A stretch of 64,000 bases of DNA, from NCBI RefSeq assembly GCF_036373705.1, contig NC_089858.1, forward strand, positions 17,410,249-17,474,248. Direction: 5' to 3'. Below, one piece after another: positions 33,712 to 44,800 of the stretch; within the stretch, counting starts at the first letter, position 1; every line of letters begins with the position of its first letter. The notes beneath the pieces were generated by a model. The model had not been told where the DNA came from. It saw nothing but the letters and a program-made list of their open reading frames with translations, and did no database searches. The translations under genes and the position numbers were made by a program. The DNA comes from Amia ocellicauda. Its lineage: Eukaryota > Chordata > Actinopteri > Amiiformes > Amiidae.

Positions 33712-34820
33712 CAGTTTCTGGAGAAAAAAACATATAGATAAAAACCAGAACAAGTCAGAGACTGTCACATTGACTTCATTGGGATTATTATATGAAATGT
33801 ACTCTATATAGCCCAGAATAACAGGAAAAGCCTCCTTCTGCTGGCAACAGATTACATGGTCCTACAGAAATTATGGGCTGTGAGTTCAGTTTTTGGACCA
33901 GGTGTACCAGGACCTGTTCCTCCCTTGGTGTTATACATTTGTTGTGACATCTTTCTGTTTTGAACAGAAGAGCTCCCACCTTCCCCTTCCTCTCCCTCCC
34001 TCTCCCTCTCCCTCTCTCTGTGCAGTTACCTTTCCGTCCATTGTATCCAATGACTGGGCATTACTGTGTGGCCACTTCAATGCCAAGTTTGTTCTTCTTT
34101 AAAACCACATGGCTCCCTGCACAAATAAACACATCCATAAGAAGAATACAAATTAATATTTTAAAATACATGTATAAAGCGGATTTATTGGATACATACA
34201 TATCCAGCATTCTGAAGGCTATTATAACAGAAGCTATTATTATTATTATTTTAGTAATAATTTTAATAAATGTGCTGGGTCGGAGTGTGGCTCACATTTT
34301 CACAGGTGCAAAGGTCTTCTCAGGTAATATACCATACCAACCTCTAAAGGGAAATATTATTCAGCTACAAACCTACTACACAGATCTGTGAATATCTGTA
34401 TAAATCTCACCAGGTTTTACCTTTCCTTAAGAAAAGTAAAAAGGCAAGGATACAATGCTTACTATACTGGCAGTGTAATATCTTACTGCATATAACTCAA
34501 GTCCCAAGATTTTAAAAGACGTTATGTTGCCTTGAACTATTTATTGAAACCAAACTCACAAAATTGTAATAAAAACCTGTGTACAAAGACATCCTTCAAT
34601 AAAAGGAACTAAGGTTAAGTACACAGTAAATGTACTTGGTTTTACTTGGTGTACTTATTGTACCACACAACATTATTTCCCCCTATCTGGTTTATGGGTA
34701 GCCTACAGTCTTAAACTGGGAGGGAGAACTTTGTGCAAAGACTATTTGTGACGGAGCCAAAGATCAGGGTGGGTGCCAGGTGACTCACCAAGGCTGCACA
34801 GCTACACCCAGCGTGCCTAA

Positions 34821-35360
34821 TCCCAGTCCCAGTCACTGTACAGAGTCCCAGTCCCAGTCACTGTACAGAGTCCCAGTCCCAATCACTGTACAGAGTCCCA
34901 GTCACTGTACAGAGTCCCAGTCCCAATCACTGTACAGAGTCCCAGTCACTGTACAGAGTCCCAGTCACTGTACAGAGTCCCAGTCCCAATCACTGTACAG
35001 AGTCCCAGTCACTGTACAGAGTCCCAGTCCCAATCACTGTACAGAGTCCCAGTCACTGTACAGAGTCCCAGTCCCAATCACTGTACAGAGTCCCAGTCCC
35101 AATCACTGTACAGAGTCCCAGTCCCAATCACTGTACAGAGTCCCAGTCACTGTACAGAGTCCCAGTCCCAATCACTGTACAGAGTCCCAGTCACTGTACA
35201 GAGTCCCAGTCCCAATCACTGTACAGAGTCCCAGTCCCAGTCACTGTACAGAGTCCCAGTCACTGTACAGAGTCCCAGTCCCAATCACTGTACAGAGTCC
35301 CAGTCCCAGTCACTGTACAGAGTCCCAATCACTGTACAGAGTCCCAATCACTGTACAGAG
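34821..35360 (+). repeat. 24-unit minisatellite with mixed 19- and 25-bp units
   Basis: Exactly 540 bp parse into 24 units. The short unit is tcccagtcactgtacagag (19 bp). The long unit adds a second hexamer (cccagt or cccaat) before cactgtacagag (25 bp). I count 14 long and 10 short units, interleaved without a simple period; the last two are short units with an A variant (tcccaat). Each unit contains the palindrome ctgtacag. Both unit lengths leave remainder 1 when divided by 3 and lack stops on the + strand, which creates a spurious 197-codon ORF. Confidence 0.97.
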
Positions 35361-35490
35361 GGAAGATGTATGATTGGTGCTTCCTTTATAGTCATAATAG
35401 GCATAATATATTATTTCATAACAAAAAAATAAAAAATAAAGGGTTAAACTTCAAACCGGAATTCCTTTTTAAATCAACAAAATGATCAAT

Positions 35491-35516
35491 AAAAAAAAAA
35501 AAAAAAAAAAAAAAAA
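35491..35516 (+). repeat. Poly(A) run
   Basis: About 26 consecutive A residues after aatgatcaat, in TRADD intron 1. It may be the tail of an old retroposon, but no body was recognised upstream. Confidence 0.7.
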
Positions 35517-36063
35517 CGTTTAAAGTCGTCTCTAATCATTTATGGGACTGTGTTTTTTAATTAGTCTATAATATTGTATCCAAACTTGCAATTGTGTACT
35601 ATTTAAACATTGTTGTGGGTGTTGACCTGCGATTAAATGTACACTATTTTAAACACGGAAGGCCCGGCTCTAAAGGCTAATCATAAATGGGTTTGATTTT
35701 TCTAAAACTACAGCAATGTCTTACGCCACCAGCACAGGAAACTGGTGGCTGATTAATACAAACTAAACCGTGAACATCTTATAAGATCACATTTTACACT
35801 GGCCATGTTCACGGACATGTGCGTATTCGGCCAAACCACTGATTTCCACCAGCCAGTAACGTCCTAATGCAGCGTGAAGGATGAGAAAGCAGAGACACAG
35901 ACACACTTCACCCAGATCAGCAACACTGAATCTGCAGCAGCAACGAAAAAGCAGACCTCGAAACTAAAGCTTTCTCTTGCTACAGCGGGAAACACTCGGT
36001 ACACAGACGTTTTACAGCAGACTTTTAAACAGTGACAAACAGCAGCTACAGCAGCAGTCTTAC

Positions 36064-36320
36064 CTCCGTGCGAGCGGGTGGCGCGCAGCTTCCTGTCTGA
36101 CAGGCCCGGGAATCGCTGCCCGGGAGCGGCGCGCCGGCGGACTTTCCCCCCGTGTCGGTGCCAGGTGGCCGAGAAGACGCTTCAAAGCTCGGCCTCCCGC
36201 AAACAGGAAGTGGTCGAACGAGGAAAGCCGCTTCAAACGTGCTGTCATACGCCGACAATTCAAGGTAAGGACTTTCGCACACGGCGTGCAAAGACGCGTA
36301 CAGAAAGTCACATGACCCGA
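36064..36320 (-). promoter_or_regulatory. TRADD: Probable TRADD noncoding exon 1 and promoter
   Basis: GC- and CpG-rich island-like segment in otherwise AT-rich DNA. On the - strand a good donor (cggag|gtaaga) ends an exon at 36064, which would join the start-codon exon at 33717. An ETS-like aggaagtgg occurs at about 36207 and an E-box tcacatgac near 36308. On the + strand there is also a strong donor (caag|gtaagg, 36264), so an alternative FBXL8 first exon here cannot be excluded. Confidence 0.55.
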
Positions 36321-36404
36321 TATTTCGGGTGGATTATTTTCACAGCATAAAGGGACTGGACATGCACAATATTATGTATCCTGATGATGATGGCAGTGAT
36401 TTTC

Positions 36405-36406
<2 letters not shown>

Positions 36407-36448
<42 letters not shown>

Positions 36449-36519
36449 TAAACCTAATCAATTGCACTGCCACACCCACACTTTGAAAATGATTATATAT
36501 ATATATATATATATATATT
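36407..36519. repeat. (ATT)n and (TA)n microsatellites between TRADD and FBXL8
   Basis: A run of TTA/ATT triplets at about 36407-36447 and TA dinucleotides at about 36492-36519, between the two divergent promoters. Confidence 0.9.
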
Positions 36520-36659
36520 GTTTTATTATGTATGTGTTCATAAATGCAAGGCATAAACACATTCATTTTAAAATATAGCCTGCATATAACACACTGTAGC
36601 AATCTGTCCAGTTTCGGTGTGTATTACGTTTATGCTAAACACATGCACACACATTCGGT

Positions 36660-36823
36660 ATGACGCCATTGGTCTGGGACAACGCCCATCCTCCTCGTCC
36701 TGCCTCCCGATTGGCGCAGGCCTGTGACGTGTATGTCGGATCGTGACGACAAAAACAACTCACTTCCTGGTTCGCGATGCAGGAGGGCTTAGGGGACAGA
36801 GAGGGGTGTTGCTTCGTTTGCCG
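36660..36823 (+). promoter_or_regulatory. FBXL8: FBXL8 promoter and first exon
   Basis: CpG-rich segment with tgacgt (about 36726), an ETS site cacttcctgg (36761-36770), and an exon ending at donor ccg|gtaagg (36823/36824). It contains an ATG at 36777 that is in frame with the main start after splicing (see findings). The transcription start is not determined. Confidence 0.55.
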
Positions 36824-37490
36824 GTAAGGGGGAGGTCAGCAAACTCAAATCAGATTGTTGATGCTTGTGTAGCCTACTAAGTGTATATGTAGAAACCGAA
36901 ATGAATGCATGTATTGCATTGTCGTGTTGTGAGATACTTCATTCGGAGTTGCTTGTTGTTGTTGTCAGACGTCTGTCACATCGCTAACGAGTGGCTGTGC
37001 GTTGTCAGGTACTGGAAGTAAACAATATTGCTAAAACACAGGCGTGTTTATTAAAATAAAGTATATGATTGAGAATACGAACGCGACAAGTATTTAGCAT
37101 TATTGTGCTTTATTTATGACGCAAGATTTTTAAAACTTTGTAGAGATGATTAATTTGTATCCATGCATAAATTAATTAATTATTTAGTACAGTAGCCTGT
37201 CGTAGTATTTTTGTAGAAACTGTACTTTTACGCTTGAGGTATTTACCATAAACCGCACTGTTCATGAGGGAAGTTTATGTTGATACACAATGAAGTCATA
37301 CAGTTGGGTCTGCATTCGTTGGATGTAACTGTATTAACTCTAACAGGTAGTCACTGAAGTCGATGCAGTGCTTTTTACTTAAGTCTTACTGTAGTTGCTC
37401 TGATATAAGTTACAGGGAAAACAATGTGTTAATTTTGCTGTAAACTTAATCATTTTCATTGGACAAACACTAAAGAAGATGTTAAATATA

Positions 37491-38398
37491 CACCGATCAG
37501 CCATAACATTATGACCACCTGCCTAATATTGTGTAGGTCCCCCTTTTGCCGCCAAAACAGGCCTGACCCGTCGAGGCATGGACTCCACTAGACCTCTGAA
37601 GGTGTGCTGTGGTATCTGGCACCAAGACGTTAGCAGCAGATCCTTTAAGTCCTGTAAGTTGCGAGGTGGGGCCTCCATGGATCGGACTTGTTTGTCCAGC
37701 ACATCCCACAGATGCTCGATTGGATTGAGATCTGGGGAATTTGGAGGCCAAGTCAACACCCTGAACTTGTGATTCATCAGACCAGGCCACCTTCTTCCAT
37801 TGCTCCGTGGTCCAGTTCTGATGCTCACGTGCCCATTGTAGGCGCTTTCGGCAGTGGACAGGGGTCAGCATGGGCACCCTGACTGGTCTGCGGCTACGCA
37901 GCCCCATACGCAACAAACTGTGATGCACTGTGTGTTCTGACACCTTTCTATCAGAACCAGCATTCACTTTTTCAGCAATTTGAGCTACAGTAGCTCGTCT
38001 GTTGGATAAGACCACACAGGCCAGCCTTCGCTCCCCACATGCATCAATGAGCCTTGGCTGCCCATGACCCTGTCGCCGGTTCACCGCTTTTCCTTCCTTG
38101 GACCACTTTTGATAGGTACTGACCACTGCAGACCGGGAACACCCCACAAGAGCTGCAGTTTTGGAGATGCTCTGACCCAGTCGTCTAGCCATCACAATTT
38201 GGCCCTTGTCAAAGTCGCTCAGATCCTAACGCTTGCCCATTTTTCCTGCTTCTAACACATCAAATTTGAGGACAAAATGTTCACTTGCTGCCTAATATAT
38301 CCCACCCACTGACAGGTGCCATGATAACGAGATTATCAGTGTTATTCACTTCACCTGTCAGTGGTCATAATGTTATGGCTGATCAGTGTATTTTTGGT
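37491..38398 (-). mobile_element. Tc1/mariner element, internally deleted
   Basis: 908 bp with terminal inverted repeats of about 28 bp (left end cac[c/t]gatcagccataacatta; right end is its complement) and a TA duplication (37489-37490 and 38399-38400). It lies in the FBXL8 first intron, antisense to FBXL8. It is shorter than full-length relatives of about 1.2 kb because of one internal deletion in the transposase. The ends look intact, so it could in principle be moved by a transposase supplied elsewhere. Confidence 0.93.
37509..38240 (-). pseudogene. Tc1 transposase remnant lacking the second catalytic Asp
   Basis: Read on the - strand, the N-terminal part ([20 protein letters not shown], then [10 protein letters not shown]) reaches WSDES (first Asp) and breaks at about 37765-37772. 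The C-terminal part ([20 protein letters not shown] to KGGPTQY) continues in another frame. The block with the second Asp, roughly 100 residues, is missing. Confidence 0.9.
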
Positions 38399-38650
38399 AA
38401 TAGACAATTGTAATGTAGTATTTTACAGCTCCTCGTTTTACATATTTTTCCCTGGATGCATGCTAACTTTAAATAAAGAAATATGCTCACTTGTTTTAGA
38501 GCTTGAGGCTTTGTGTGTGTGTGTTTTGTATAGGGCAATTACTAGTTCTATAGAAACCCTTGTGATAATTCTATAATACACCTGTTCAGTGTTTTAAGTA
38601 TTGGTACTCCACCCTTAACTCTCTGGCCTTTGTCTCCCTTCAGAAGCATC

Positions 38651-40011
38651 ATGGAGTGTCCAGAGGAGATTCTTGCTCAGATCTTCTCCTACCTGCCCCT
38701 GTGTGACAGATACAGCGCATCCTTAGTGTGTAGGAAATGGTGCCAAACCATGACCTACCCTTCTGTGTGGTATTACACCGAGGTCAGGTGGGTGACTCAA
38801 AAGTGACTCTGCACACACATACATAATACACACAGCCTCCCCTTCCCAGGTCACGCCAGCACAGTTTCAGATCTCATCTGCCCATCTTCTCCATGCTCCT
38901 CTTCTGGGTCAGGTTTAATCTCTTGGGATCCATTCTATAGCTTTAGTCTTATCTCAGATCTGTGTACACATCTATGTATGTAATAATATGTATATGTATA
39001 TGTATCTGAAACCTGCATCTTGTTGGCAGCTGTGAGTTCGGCACAGAGGACCACGGTCTGCAACAGTTCTGCCAGCTGCTGAGGAAGGTCAAGCACCTGA
39101 AGATAGTCCTCCACCAACCCAAAGAAGTGGAAAACCGCAACACGGCCATTAAGGTTTTACATTACGCGACCGACAGAGACAACAGACTCCAAAACCTCTC
39201 CATCAGCTGCACGGGTGAGTTCCCTCTGTTCTATTCGGGTGAGGATATCCTCAGGAGCATCGAAGGGGTCTGTCTGAATGAAACCAGTGGCCTCTCTCTC
39301 AGGGAGGTTGACTTCAGGGATATGCCTTTTACGCTGAGTGCTTCCCTGATTAGGAACATTGCTAGCAGGAGCCCTAACTTGCAGAAACTGTACATCAATA
39401 ACATGACCCTTGTGTGCAACGTGACCACAGACACCATTAAGGAGGTGCTGATGCTTTGCCCAGAGTTGCGTGTTCTCGGGGTGTTCTACGCCAGCTTATC
39501 AGAAAAGGTGCTGAGTGTTTTGCTGGACCCAGAAAGGCGTCCATTTGCGTTGCTGGAGCTGTACTGCGAGCGCACGGACAAGTACGTCCCGGCCATTTCC
39601 AAAGAGTTCTGGACAGCTCTGTGCGAAAGGCACCCCGCGCTCTGTGTCAACGTCATTCTCAACCATACCCTCCCTGCCAAGAAGATCCTAAAGATTTTGC
39701 AACCAGGGATTCCCATCAAGACCCTGGAGCTAATCACGTACACATACCTGGTGAAGGAGATCCAGTTTGTGGCCGACAACTACTGCAGCACGCTGGAGAG
39801 ACTGGTGCTGCAGACGACCTCCTCCGAAGAACTGAACTCTGCCCTCGTGGACCTGGCCCTTCGCTGCTCCTGCCTGAGGGAGATCCACTGCTACTGCGTG
39901 GTGTCGCGGGACGTCGTGCAGGCCTTCCTCACCAGCTGCCCAGACCTGTGGAGATACACCCTGAAGACGGTCAAGGAGCCTCACCCTTGGCGATGCACGG
40001 TGCTTAGATGA
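38651..40011 (+). CDS. FBXL8: F-box and leucine-rich repeat protein 8
   Basis: Substrate-recognition subunit of SCF (SKP1-CUL1-F-box) ubiquitin ligases. Exons 38651-38787 and 39030-40011 give 372 aa (human 374). The F-box covers residues about 1-45: MECPEEILAQIFSYLPLCDRYSASLVCRKWCQTM, then VWYYTEV. The exon join adds SCEFGTED. The remainder is leucine-rich repeats, e.g. LYINNMTLV, LRVLGVFYASL, CSCLREIHCYCVVSRDVV, ending YTLKTVKEPHPWRCTVLR, which matches the family's C-terminus. The ATG chosen has a strong context (A at -3, G at +4). The first splice acceptor is cttcag at 38638-38643. Adjacent to TRADD and HSF4, as in mammals. An 18-residue longer start is possible in exon 1. Confidence 0.95.
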
Positions 40012-40364
40012 GAAGGAACCAGACACTTCTCGCTCCTGCCTGCAGGGGTTGCAAAATCCAGTTTCTGTTTACTTGCACAACATTTTCACCTCCTACCTTT
40101 TGCACAACAATGCCTGCCATTGTTTCCACAAGCACCTTTCCTGCTGAAATGTGCTTCTGCAGTGTGCCTTTTTTTTGTGTGTGTGTGTTTTGTTTTTATT
40201 TTTCCATGGAAAAAGTGTGGAGGGGGTAAAAACAAACAAACAAATAAACAGTTACAGCTAAAGACTTTTATAATAGAATAAAAACCTCTAAAATTATATT
40301 TTGTTATAATTGCCTACCTTTCTCATGTAACACTGTTTTTCTGTAATAGGATCAAATGAGGATG

Positions 40365-40640
40365 CTGGGTGGCTCAAACAATAAATGCGTGCACTCAGAG
40401 CATGGATCCTTGGTTATAATACTAATATTCATACTTCTATTTAAAAGTACTATTGTTATTATTTTAATATTTTTATTATTATAATGATGACTTGATCACA
40501 GTCGGGCTGAGTGCTGGCAGGGGTGCTTAGGATAGACGCCACCCAGAGTTCTCTTTGACTAGTAGTGCAATTTTCAACCACTGCAGCTAACGGGCCCCGG
40601 AGAGCCACACGGCAGTGGGTTGTGTAGCTCAACCGTTATC
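40365..40640 (+). repeat. Possible tRNA-derived SINE in FBXL8 3' UTR
   Basis: tggctcaaaca at 40370 resembles a tRNA A box, and ggttataatac at 40412 a decayed B box, at about the right spacing. The body (ggggtgcttaggatagacgcc) resembles SINE bodies I have seen in fishes. Weak evidence. Confidence 0.3.
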
Positions 40641-41065
40641 ATGAATCTGTGACTTGACACACGTGTACGTTTCAGGTCTATTCTGTTTTACTTCACTTCC
40701 AAAAGGCTGTTTCTTCTGCCTTTGCCTTCACCTGAATAGTATCATGAGATATAACCGTTACACTTCTGATGTGAATTTGCACATGCCGTGAAGAGCTTTC
40801 TTTTAAATTGATGACCTCGGGGGAATGTAAACTTGGTTTTAAGTTGTAGGGAAAATATCATTCTGGTTTATCAAGGGAAGGCCGGTTTCATTGTGTTGTT
40901 TCTTGGTGTTTAGAGTGAATAAGTTGGGATCGGAGCCACACGTGGCTGATGTCCTCTTTGGTGATATTCTATTAGTTTTGTTTTTTAATGATTTGTAAAG
41001 TTTAGAGTTGGAATTCTGATTTACAGTGAAAGAGCATCTGGATTTATAATTCTGACTTTAATAAC

Positions 41066-41071
41066 AATAAA
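41066..41071 (+). terminator. FBXL8: Candidate poly(A) signal of FBXL8
   Basis: AATAAA followed by an A run and then T/G-rich sequence (tttgcaatgtttgttctg), a usual cleavage context. A proximal alternative is at 40277-40282. Confidence 0.5.
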
Positions 41072-41090
41072 AAAAAAAAAAAATCTTTGC

Positions 41091-41895
41091 AATGTTTGTT
41101 CTGATGTATTTCATGTCACGTGTCCCCTCTATGTTGTCTCAGATCAAACTGTACCTTCATTCAGTTTTGATGCAGTACTGTGATGCAACCAAGAGAAATC
41201 AAGTCAAAATGTACACAAAGGATTAAGAATTATGTTTTATTATTTTCTGTGCCAATGTTTTTTTTAATCCTTTTTGATAACTTAATTTAATTTTATATGA
41301 ATTCAACCTGTACTGTAACTGTCAGTCCCAAGTACAACTGTAATATTTGAATGGGATGATCTTTACAGGTAGTGTTTGGGGAGCCTTTATTTATATAAAA
41401 TGTTTCCCTGTCTCCCTTAACTGACAACCCAACCCCTCTTCCTTTGATGTCGGCTTCAACCAACGTGCAGCTCCACCACGGCCAGTCCAGGGTGTTAATC
41501 ATGCAGAAAGCGGCTGCAGGGAGTTGTCAACTGGATTTGAAAGGGCTCAGTTAATTGAAAACAAATCTTGGAACAAATGGCATCCGCAGCCCTGCACCAC
41601 GCATTCTGTTGTACATTTTCAGCTGTTAGCACTGCTTCTCTGTGCTGTATTATGCTAGGCATGACTGTGCATTATTCACACCATTGTGATGGCCTATATT
41701 GTTCTGTTATTCAGGCCTTTGTGGGGCGTGTATGGTGATGTGGCGAGCTTTGTGCTGACTGTGGAGGGTGCTAGCAGGGGTGATATGGATCAGGAGCAGG
41801 TCAGCTTCAGTCGACACCAGGGCCAGATCCCAGGCACAGAGATGGAATAGGACACGCTTTCTGGTTTTATTTCTTTATTTTCTGGATTGACAGTG
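41091..41895 (+). promoter_or_regulatory. HSF4: FBXL8-HSF4 interval, HSF4 upstream region
   Basis: About 0.8 kb with no gene. An acceptor-like gacag ends at 41893, two bases before the HSF4 ATG, so at least one noncoding 5' exon probably lies in this interval or upstream. No clear TATA box or heat-shock element seen. Confidence 0.4.
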
Positions 41896-44800
41896 ATGCA
41901 GGAGTCTCCCAACTCTCTTGGCATGGACGGAGGGTACACCAGCAACGTCCCAGCGTTTCTCACCAAGCTCTGGACGCTGGTAGAGGATCCTGAGACCAAC
42001 CACCTGATCTGCTGGAGCGCAGTGAGTACCTGTCCCCCCACACTCTGCGGCTGCTCCGGTCCGGCTCGCGGTCCTGTCAGGCACTGGGAATTTAGAACGA
42101 CTGTGAAGGAATGAAGACTGTAGCCTGAGAATTGTGATTGTTGTTTGTTTTATTTATATATTTAAGTGTGTGTGGGGTATATTTCTATAATTGACAAGAA
42201 ACTTAAAAAAAAAACTAACTTACTGAGGTTGCAGTGCCACAATCAGGATGGCTTACTGATTAAATAAATCTTCACGGATCGCGAATAGCCGTGACTACAT
42301 TACTTAGGGAGTAAGGATAGGTATAGGTAAAAGAGAAAACGTTTGTGCCAGGCTCTCTGCTTTGGATATGGACAAGGACAAAGAGGGTTTCTGTCTTTTA
42401 ACAAAACACCTGTTCAGTTTTTTTTATTTTTTATCCAAAAGGTGAGGTTTCTTTCACTCCCAATTATAAAGTTTCATTTGAATTCTGCTGCGGGGGTGCA
42501 GTTCATGTTGTTGAAAAGGAGACACTTTTTACTTTCCTGGTGATTTGGCAGGAACAGTTTTGACTTGTTTGGGGTCAGTCACCAGTTCGCAGCTGATGCT
42601 CTCAAATTCCTTGATGCGCACTAATGAGTTGAATCTGTGCCCCGTGGTGCCTATCCGCGCGTTTCTGTTGGCTGGTTTGAGCTGTGTGACCCCAGTCTTC
42701 GGTGGAGAGAGATGGATACTCCTGATGCCCCCGTGGCTGGTGACTCCTAGCGCCCCGCACAGTGTCGATAGTCCAGACCAGCAGACTTGAGCCAGAAGAT
42801 TGCTCCTATGGTTTCTGCCCTCCCTCAATACGATTACAAACTCTGCTTTCTATCCTGCTTGATGGAGTGAGCCTGGTGGTTTGTAAACTTCTCTCCTCAG
42901 TGCAGAACACAACACATCAGCCATGGCTGTGTTCCCAGCGGCCGGAGACGTTCATTAGCTTTCAACCTCCCTCTTGTGCCCGTTCTTGCTCTCTACCATA
43001 TCTCTAAAGTAAATATGAGCGAGGGCAGTTCTTGTTTTCATTCTAATTAATACTTGGTTCAAAAAATGCTGCTGACACCTCTTGTTTTTATATATTTTTT
43101 TGTTGTTATTATTACTCAGCTGCAAGTGTCCAAGGGCTTCCACAGAGTTTAGTCTGAATAGGAAACCCATTGATTGAACTCCGTGGCCCAAATCTCCCTG
43201 GGACTCCGCTGTGTGTGGATTTCGATACACCATTTGATTTCAGTCGTCTCCGTATGCTCTGTGCAACATTAAACCTGCAGTTGGTCATCGCAGGTAATGG
43301 GGCTAGAAATAGCGTTATTTAAATTAGACTGTCTCTCTCACTCTCTCCCTCTCTCTCTCCCCTTTTTGGCCTTGTTCTCAAAAAACATAGATATTAAAAT
43401 AATTTAGTCCACTTCGAGGTACAAAGCAGAAAAATAATTAGGGAACTCAAGTGGATCTAAGAATAGCAGAGGACGAGTGATGCAGTGAAAGCACGTTCAG
43501 TGTTGCATTGTTTCTCTGGGTACCGTGAACAATCTCAATACAATGTGTTTTTTTTAACAAAGTTTTTTTTAAATAATTGGCATCAAAGGATACCCGAGGA
43601 AAGCCATGGGCAGGGCTGTAGCGGCTTGCCCGGCCTGAATTCCTGCAGGTTTTAGATATTAGTTTTTAGAAAGTCTTAGAGGTTTTAGAGAGTCCTGTGA
43701 CCGTTGAGGCCTGCCAGTTGCTTGTCCCTGCTGTAGGCTTATCCCTAATCCAGCACTGAGGGAGCATCCAGGGGGACGTACCTAACTTTCCCAGGTGGAG
43801 GCTTTCTAAAAATGCTGCAGTGAATCAGGGGCTTTAACCCACCTGTGTGTTTTTAAACTATGATGCTTTTTTTTAACAGCCTTTGTACACAGAAATGTAT
43901 ACATGTATTTATTTGTATTTATGCACAGATGTCTCTCGATTCGCAAACAGTGTGTGGTTCATAGGTCGTGAATTGTGAAGCATCGTGAAAATTCTGAAAA
44001 ATATTTTTGGGCCTAGCTCTGTTCAGCACTTGTGTATTATCTCTTTGGCCCACGACATCGGGTTCCCTCTCTTCTTATATGCCCAGAACTCTTCAAATCG
44101 GTCTTATTGTGGATATTAACTAAATACATTTTTGTCCTAAACTCTAGTCTGGCCACTAGGCCTCTGGTGCTTTTATAGCTTTTGTATCCCTTTTAGGTTT
44201 AGTTTTTTTTTCTCTTTCTTATTTAACTCGGTTTCTGTTACAGTTGTGGTGATTTGTACACGGGTCATGTCCTGTCTCCCTGTGCTGCTATTCAGGGATA
44301 CTGATCTATTGACTAAGCCTAGAGCTGGATTGTTAATTTTCTACCTTTTTGGGCAGCAGAAATTCATACAATTTACTGTATGATTACATCTTGTTTTATT
44401 CCTTTAGACTTCAGTTTTAAGAGAAATGAAGAGTATTTTACATTTGGTTATTGTTGGCTCATTTATAATAATGGTATCGGTCAGGGAATCTATAGGTGCA
44501 GAGCCATTGTTGTAATTGCGTTTGGCTCTGGAACCCAGAGGTCTATAGGAACCTCTGAATGCAACCTTAGTTTCAATGGTTGTGTGAAGATGACACAGAA
44601 AGACAACACATAAAACCCTTGACTGTGATCCCATCAGGGTTATAGCTCTTAACCCCAAAGAATCAATTAGAACATAGATATATATGTTTATTTTAATTTT
44701 TTAAACCATATTAATAATTTTACGCCTTGGGTAAATTTGTCCCAACTGTCCTGAGATTTTAACACATGTTCACTTGAGTGATAATTATAAATTAAATAAA

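Larger units (their letters stand above)
33718..36063 (-). other. TRADD: TRADD intron 1 (inferred)
   Basis: Between the acceptor before the start-codon exon and a candidate donor at 36063-36062 of a noncoding first exon. It holds CT-rich sequence (33970-34020), the minisatellite 34821-35360, and an A26 run at 35491-35516. No coding sequence recognised. Confidence 0.6.
36824..38643 (+). other. FBXL8: FBXL8 intron 1 (inferred)
   Basis: 1.8 kb between the exon 1 donor and the acceptor before the start codon. Half of it is the deleted Tc1 element. The rest is unremarkable AT-rich sequence. Confidence 0.6.
40012..41090 (+). other. FBXL8: FBXL8 3' untranslated region
   Basis: About 1.05 kb to the distal AATAAA at 41066. 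An earlier AATAAA lies at 40277. The segment at 40365-40650 may be a tRNA-derived SINE. Confidence 0.55.

Noticed and set aside
34780..35373. 197-codon + strand ORF rich in SQSLYRVPV repeats
   Set aside because: It is entirely the minisatellite. Both unit lengths leave remainder 1 modulo 3 and the unit has no stop in any + frame, so an open frame is automatic.
36046..36311. Upstream in-frame extension of TRADD in its first exon
   Set aside because: The frame leading into the TRADD start codon is open (ends ...APPARTE) but begins at a TTG with no ATG, so I treat exon 1 as noncoding.
39456..40007. 183-codon + strand ORF overlapping FBXL8 exon 3
   Set aside because: Alternative frame of a well-supported FBXL8 exon; Arg/Gly/Pro composition typical of a GC-rich shadow frame.
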